Assembly (NCBI GenBank): GCA_002239105.1
Contig: MPNQ01000001.1
Span: 186,001 to 250,000 of the forward strand
Direction: 5' to 3'
DNA: 64,000 nt
From: a marine group bacterium Sva0996 bin134
Lineage (GTDB): Bacteria; Actinomycetota; Acidimicrobiia; Acidimicrobiales; Bin134
In this document: piece by piece, positions 60,615 through 64,000 of the stretch
Position numbering within the stretch: the first letter of the stretch is position 1
Layout: every line of letters begins with the position of its first letter
Notes under the pieces: model-generated
Databases searched by the model: none
What the model was told of the DNA's origin: nothing
Seen by the model: only the letters and a program-made list of their open reading frames with translations
Translations under genes and position numbers: made by a program

Positions 60615-61895
60615 GTGACCGTGACTCCGACACTCGCCCCCGACCTCTCCGACCTCTTGGTGGCCTACCAAGCCGTAAGGTCCTACACCGACGCGCTTGC
60701 CGGCCCTTTGAGCAACGAGGATCAGTGCATCCAATCGATGCCCGATGTCAGCCCCACCAAATGGCACCGGGCCCACGTCACCTGGTTCTTTGAGACTTTC
60801 CTGCTCAAGCCTCGCCTGGACGGCTATAGCGAGTATCACCCGGCGTTCGGCTATCTGTTCAACTCGTATTACGAGGCGGTTGGGCAGCGACACCCCCGGC
60901 CCGAGCGGGGCAATCTCTCCCGACCTTCATGCGAAGAGGTCGCTGCCTACCGGTCCCACGTGGATCGGGCCATGGCCGATTTGCTGTCCCGTCCGCTGGA
61001 TGGACCCACCGCCGAGCTGGTCACCCTGGGTCTCCACCATGAACAGCAGCATCAGGAGTTGCTGCTCATGGATATCAAGCATGTGCTGTCGACCAACCAG
61101 GCGCTGTGGCCCGCTTACAACAAACTTTCCTCTTCGCCCGCCGGCGGGTCAGCCAACGGTCAGCAACCGGACGGTTGGGCCAATTTTGGCGGCGGGGAGG
61201 TGTGGGTAGGCCACGATGGCGACGATTTCGCCTTCGACAACGAGAGCCCCCGCCACCGTGTCATTTTGCCCTCATATCAGCTAGCCGATCGGTTGGTGAC
61301 CTGCGGCCAGTGGCTGGAGTTTATGGCCGACGGCGGCTATGACACCCCCACGCTGTGGCTGTCGGACGGCTGGTACCAGCGGCTGGAGAATCAATGGGAG
61401 GCGCCCTCCTACTGGGATCTCAACCCCGACGAAGGCTGGCGGGTGTTTGCTCTTCATGGGCTTCAACCGCTGTCTCCCGATGAGCCGGTGTGCCATCTGT
61501 CGTACTACGAGGCCGATGCCTTCGCCCGCTGGGCCGGTGCCCGGCTTCCCACCGAAGTTGAGTGGGAGCACGCCGCCGAGGGGGAGGAGCCGGAAGGCAA
61601 CTTAGGAGAAGGGGGCCGGCTGCACCCCGCCCCCGCCCCACCGGGCGGCGGCATGCGCCAGCTCTACGGGAACGTGTGGGAGTGGACATCTAGCCCCTAT
61701 GGCCCCTATCCCGGTTTCCGCCCCGCGTCTGGCGCGGTGGGGGAGTACAACGGCAAGTTCATGGTCAACCAGTTCGTGCTCCGGGGCGGGGCTTGTGTTA
61801 CGCCGCCCGGGCATATCCGGGCCACCTACCGCAACTTCTTCCACCCCCACACGCGCTGGCACTTCTCCGGGGTGCGCTTGGCCCGAGACGCATGA
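60615..61895 (+). CDS. egtB: Ergothioneine sulfoxide synthase EgtB
   Basis: This 426-residue protein has an N-terminal DinB-like iron-binding part (SPTKWHRAHVTWFFETFLL; HHEQQHQELLLMDIKHVL, three-His site) and a C-terminal FGE-sulfatase-type domain (GARLPTEVEWEHAA; YGNVWEWTSS; FVLRGGACVTPPGHIRATYRNF). It joins hercynine to a thiol donor using oxygen. GTG at 60615 is the first start. The stop overlaps egtD. egtA and egtC are not in the window. Confidence 0.93.
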   Translation: MTVTPTLAPDLSDLLVAYQAVRSYTDALAGPLSNEDQCIQSMPDVSPTKWHRAHVTWFFETFLLKPRLDGYSEYHPAFGYLFNSYYEAVGQRHPRPERGNLSRPSCEEVAAYRSHVDRAMADLLSRPLDGPTAELVTLGLHHEQQHQELLLMDIKHVLSTNQALWPAYNKLSSSPAGGSANGQQPDGWANFGGGEVWVGHDGDDFAFDNESPRHRVILPSYQLADRLVTCGQWLEFMADGGYDTPTLWLSDGWYQRLENQWEAPSYWDLNPDEGWRVFALHGLQPLSPDEPVCHLSYYEADAFARWAGARLPTEVEWEHAAEGEEPEGNLGEGGRLHPAPAPPGGGMRQLYGNVWEWTSSPYGPYPGFRPASGAVGEYNGKFMVNQFVLRGGACVTPPGHIRATYRNFFHPHTRWHFSGVRLARDA

Positions 61896-62869
61896 TGATC
61901 GAGCCGGTAGTCGACATCCACTTGGATGGCGCCTGGATCGACCAAGCGCTTCGGGAAGATGTGGCCCAGGGGCTCACAAACCAGCCCAAGGAACTGCCCC
62001 CGAAGTGGTTCTACGATGACCGGGGCAGCGAGCTGTTCGACCAGATCACCCGCCTGCCCGAGTACTACCCCACTCGACGGGAGCGGGAGATCCTCGAGCG
62101 CGAGGTGGACGTTATCGCCGAGCGGTCGGGGGCCGACACCGTTGTGGAGTTGGGCTCAGGCACCTCGGAGAAGACCCGGATCGTTCTGGATGCCCTGGCC
62201 GCCACGGGATGGCTTCGCCGCTACGTGCCGTTCGACAACAGCGAGGCCACGCTCCGAACTGCGGCCGCCGAGTTGGCTGAGGCGTATAAGGGACTGGCTG
62301 TCCACGGTGTGGTTGGCGACTTCGAGCACCACTTGAGCCACATCCCCGAAGGTGGCTGCCGCCTCATGATGCTGCTGGGCGGCACGATCGGGAACTTCCC
62401 CCCAGCAGCCCGCAAGGACTTTCTGGCCGCCGTGGCCGATGCCATGGTGCCAGGAGACACATTCCTTTTGGGTTTCGACCTGGTGAAAGAGCACGATCGG
62501 CTGATCGCCGCCTACGACGATCCCGATGGAGTGACTGCCGAGTTCAACCGAAACGTGTTGTCGGTGATCAACCGTCGCCTCGACGCCGACTTTGATCTCG
62601 ACCAGTTCGAGCACGAGGCCCGTTTCGATTCCGACCAGGAATGGATCGAAATGTGGCTTCGGTCGTCCCGCCCCCAGCGGGTGACCATAGGAGGGCTGGG
62701 CATGACGGTGGACTTCGACCGGGACGAGCGGATGCGCACCGAGATCAGTGCCAAGTTCCGACCGGAGAACATCGGTCCTGAGTTGGCTTCCGTCGGCTTG
62801 GCCATGGAGCGCCTATGGACCGACGCCCGGGAGGACTACGCCCTGACCCTGTCTCGAATGGTGGGATGA
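61892..62869 (+). CDS. egtD: L-histidine N-alpha-methyltransferase EgtD
   Basis: This protein has about 325 residues. The SAM motif is VVELGSGTSEKTR; also seen are FYDDRGSELFDQITRLPEYYPTRRE and LLGGTIGNFPP, as in EgtD. It trimethylates histidine to hercynine, the EgtB substrate. ATG 61892 overlaps the egtB stop by 4 nt, so the two are coupled. Confidence 0.95.
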   Translation: MMIEPVVDIHLDGAWIDQALREDVAQGLTNQPKELPPKWFYDDRGSELFDQITRLPEYYPTRREREILEREVDVIAERSGADTVVELGSGTSEKTRIVLDALAATGWLRRYVPFDNSEATLRTAAAELAEAYKGLAVHGVVGDFEHHLSHIPEGGCRLMMLLGGTIGNFPPAARKDFLAAVADAMVPGDTFLLGFDLVKEHDRLIAAYDDPDGVTAEFNRNVLSVINRRLDADFDLDQFEHEARFDSDQEWIEMWLRSSRPQRVTIGGLGMTVDFDRDERMRTEISAKFRPENIGPELASVGLAMERLWTDAREDYALTLSRMVG

Positions 62870-62961
62870 CGCTGCTTCTGCTGAGTTGGATTTAATGCTG
62901 GTCAACCACCAGCGTGGCGCGAGTAGGGTCTGCCTGTAAGCCACGCTGATGGAGTAGGCCT

Positions 62962-64000
62962 TTGCCAGCAACAGTGGTCGTTGGGACGCAATGGGGTGAC
63001 GAGGGCAAGGGCAAGTTCACCGACCTCCTCTCCCGTGAAATGGACATGGTGGTGCGCTATCAGGGCGGCCACAATGCGGGCCACACCCTCGTGGTGGACG
63101 GCGAGACCTTCAAGCTCCAGTTGGTTCCCAGTGGCGTCCTCTATCCCCATGTGACTCCGGTAATCGGCAACGGCGTTGTGATCGATCCCAGGGTGCTGAT
63201 CGACGAGATGGACCGACTGGCCGAGGCGGGAGTCGATTGCGGGCGGCTACAGGTCAGCGGCAACGCCCACCTCATCTTCCCCTACCACCAGGCTCTAGAC
63301 GTGGTGGCCGAGCGGCACCTGGGGCGCAACAAGTTGGGTACCACCAAGCGGGGTATCGGCCCGGCCTACGCCGACAAGGCGGCCCGAGTGGGGCTGCGGG
63401 TGCAGGATCTGCTCGACCCCAAGATCTTCCGGGAGAAGCTCGGCGTGGTGCTGCACGAGAAGAACCCCCTGCTGGCCAAGGTGTACAACCGTCTCCCCTT
63501 CGATCTCGAAAGCCTGGCCGACCAGTACCTGGAGGAGTGCCGTCCCCGCCTGGAGCCGCACATTGCCGACACCGTGGGATTGCTCCACGACGCTTTGGAG
63601 GCCGGCAAGAACCTGCTGTTCGAAGGGGCTCAGGCCATGTTTCTGGATCTCGACCACGGCACCTATCCGTTTGTCACGTCCTCCAACCCGGTTGCCGGCG
63701 GGGTCTGCGTCGGGGCCGGCATCGGCCCCCGCCACGTCGACCGAGTCATCGGGGTGACCAAGGCATATATCAGCCGGGTGGGTTCGGGTCCGTTCCCCAG
63801 CGAGCTGACCGACGACATTGGCGATCACCTGGTGGACGTTGGTCGCGAGTACGGCACCAACACCAAGCGCCGCCGTCGCTGTGGCTGGCTCGACACGGTG
63901 ATGCTCCGCCAAGCGGTGCGGGTGAACTCTCTTTCGGACCTGGCCATCACCAAGCTCGACGTGTTGGACGCTCTTGATCCGATCAAGGTCTGCGTGGCCT
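62962..64000 (+). CDS. purA: Adenylosuccinate synthetase (3' truncated by window)
   Basis: The visible 346 codons show the GTP-binding loop [18 protein letters not shown], the IMP motif [12 protein letters not shown], the [10 protein letters not shown] loop and [14 protein letters not shown]. It makes adenylosuccinate from IMP, aspartate and GTP. The start is a TTG at 62962 with GGAG upstream; an in-frame stop at 62947 rules out any earlier start, and no ATG fits. It runs past the window end. Confidence 0.95.
   Translation, partial: MPATVVVGTQWGDEGKGKFTDLLSREMDMVVRYQGGHNAGHTLVVDGETFKLQLVPSGVLYPHVTPVIGNGVVIDPRVLIDEMDRLAEAGVDCGRLQVSGNAHLIFPYHQALDVVAERHLGRNKLGTTKRGIGPAYADKAARVGLRVQDLLDPKIFREKLGVVLHEKNPLLAKVYNRLPFDLESLADQYLEECRPRLEPHIADTVGLLHDALEAGKNLLFEGAQAMFLDLDHGTYPFVTSSNPVAGGVCVGAGIGPRHVDRVIGVTKAYISRVGSGPFPSELTDDIGDHLVDVGREYGTNTKRRRRCGWLDTVMLRQAVRVNSLSDLAITKLDVLDALDPIKVCVA

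Noticed and set aside
1-64000. CRISPR arrays, rRNA, tRNA and transposase genes
   Set aside because: No regularly spaced short repeats, cloverleaf-like genes or DDE/serine recombinase motifs were seen; a covariance-model scan would be needed to exclude small RNAs.

Overview
ORGANISM. The window is GC-rich (mid-60s per cent by eye) and densely coding, with many 1-4 nt stop/start overlaps (ATGA, GTGA, TGATG) and frequent GTG/TTG starts. A dnaK-grpE-dnaJ-hspR operon with a HAIR-like HspR operator, the ergothioneine genes egtB and egtD, promoters that place transcription at the start codon (leaderless messages), a 13E12-type HNH protein and a GlnR-like box before amt all point to Actinomycetota. 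The mix of HAAT-type transporter fusions, P450 and lipid-type catabolic genes would suit an acidimicrobial lineage, but that finer placement is inference. No rRNA, tRNA, CRISPR array, transposase or phage gene was seen. LAYOUT. 1-1.3 kb: the end of an acyl-CoA thioesterase and a VapBC-type toxin-antitoxin pair with a direct-repeat operator. 1.4-5.4 kb: an oxidative catabolic cassette on the minus strand (alcohol dehydrogenase, P450, 3Fe-4S ferredoxin, aldehyde dehydrogenase). 5.5-10.6 kb: two glutamine-amidotransferase-fold enzymes (one PuuD-like), small catabolic or unknown proteins, a membrane DUF1295 protein and a YbaY-type lipoprotein. 10.6-12.5 kb: an Xre-ImmA regulator overlapping a PIN-like protein, probably a second toxin-antitoxin module. 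12.6-23.8 kb: a polyamine locus, with aminotransferase-lrp-potABCD-agmatinase on minus and, divergently, aldehyde dehydrogenase plus two FAD amine oxidases. 23.8-26.9 kb: an alpha/beta hydrolase, SDR and SRPBCC operon. 26.9-33.2 kb: a DUF6361-like / PLD nuclease / large helicase operon, the strongest candidate for a poorly described defence system. 33.2-35.8 kb: an AT-richer patch with an HNH (DUF222/13E12) gene, direct repeats and a PhyH dioxygenase. 35.9-44.0 kb: an overlapping operon of a solute-binding lipoprotein, an MFS-LivF fusion, a LivH-LivM-LivG fusion, TetR and a cytoplasmic GH10 xylanase, facing a GH3 glucosidase. 46.5-64 kb: mostly housekeeping genes, namely PEP carboxylase, a one-polypeptide histidine kinase/response regulator, an HdrD/GlpC-like Fe-S membrane protein with a helix-hairpin-helix tail, AmtB, phosphoglycerate mutase, the Hsp70 operon, egtBD and the start of purA. 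HOW THE GENES WORK TOGETHER. The polyamine block joins uptake (PotABCD), agmatine hydrolysis (agmatinase), deamination (class III aminotransferase, FAD oxidases) and aldehyde oxidation under a local Lrp regulator; PuuD is nearby but no PuuA is in the window. The glycoside block joins import of an unknown solute by an unusual fused HAAT system with intracellular GH10 and GH3 hydrolysis. The helicase/PLD/DUF6361 genes are translationally coupled and look like one nucleic-acid-processing complex.
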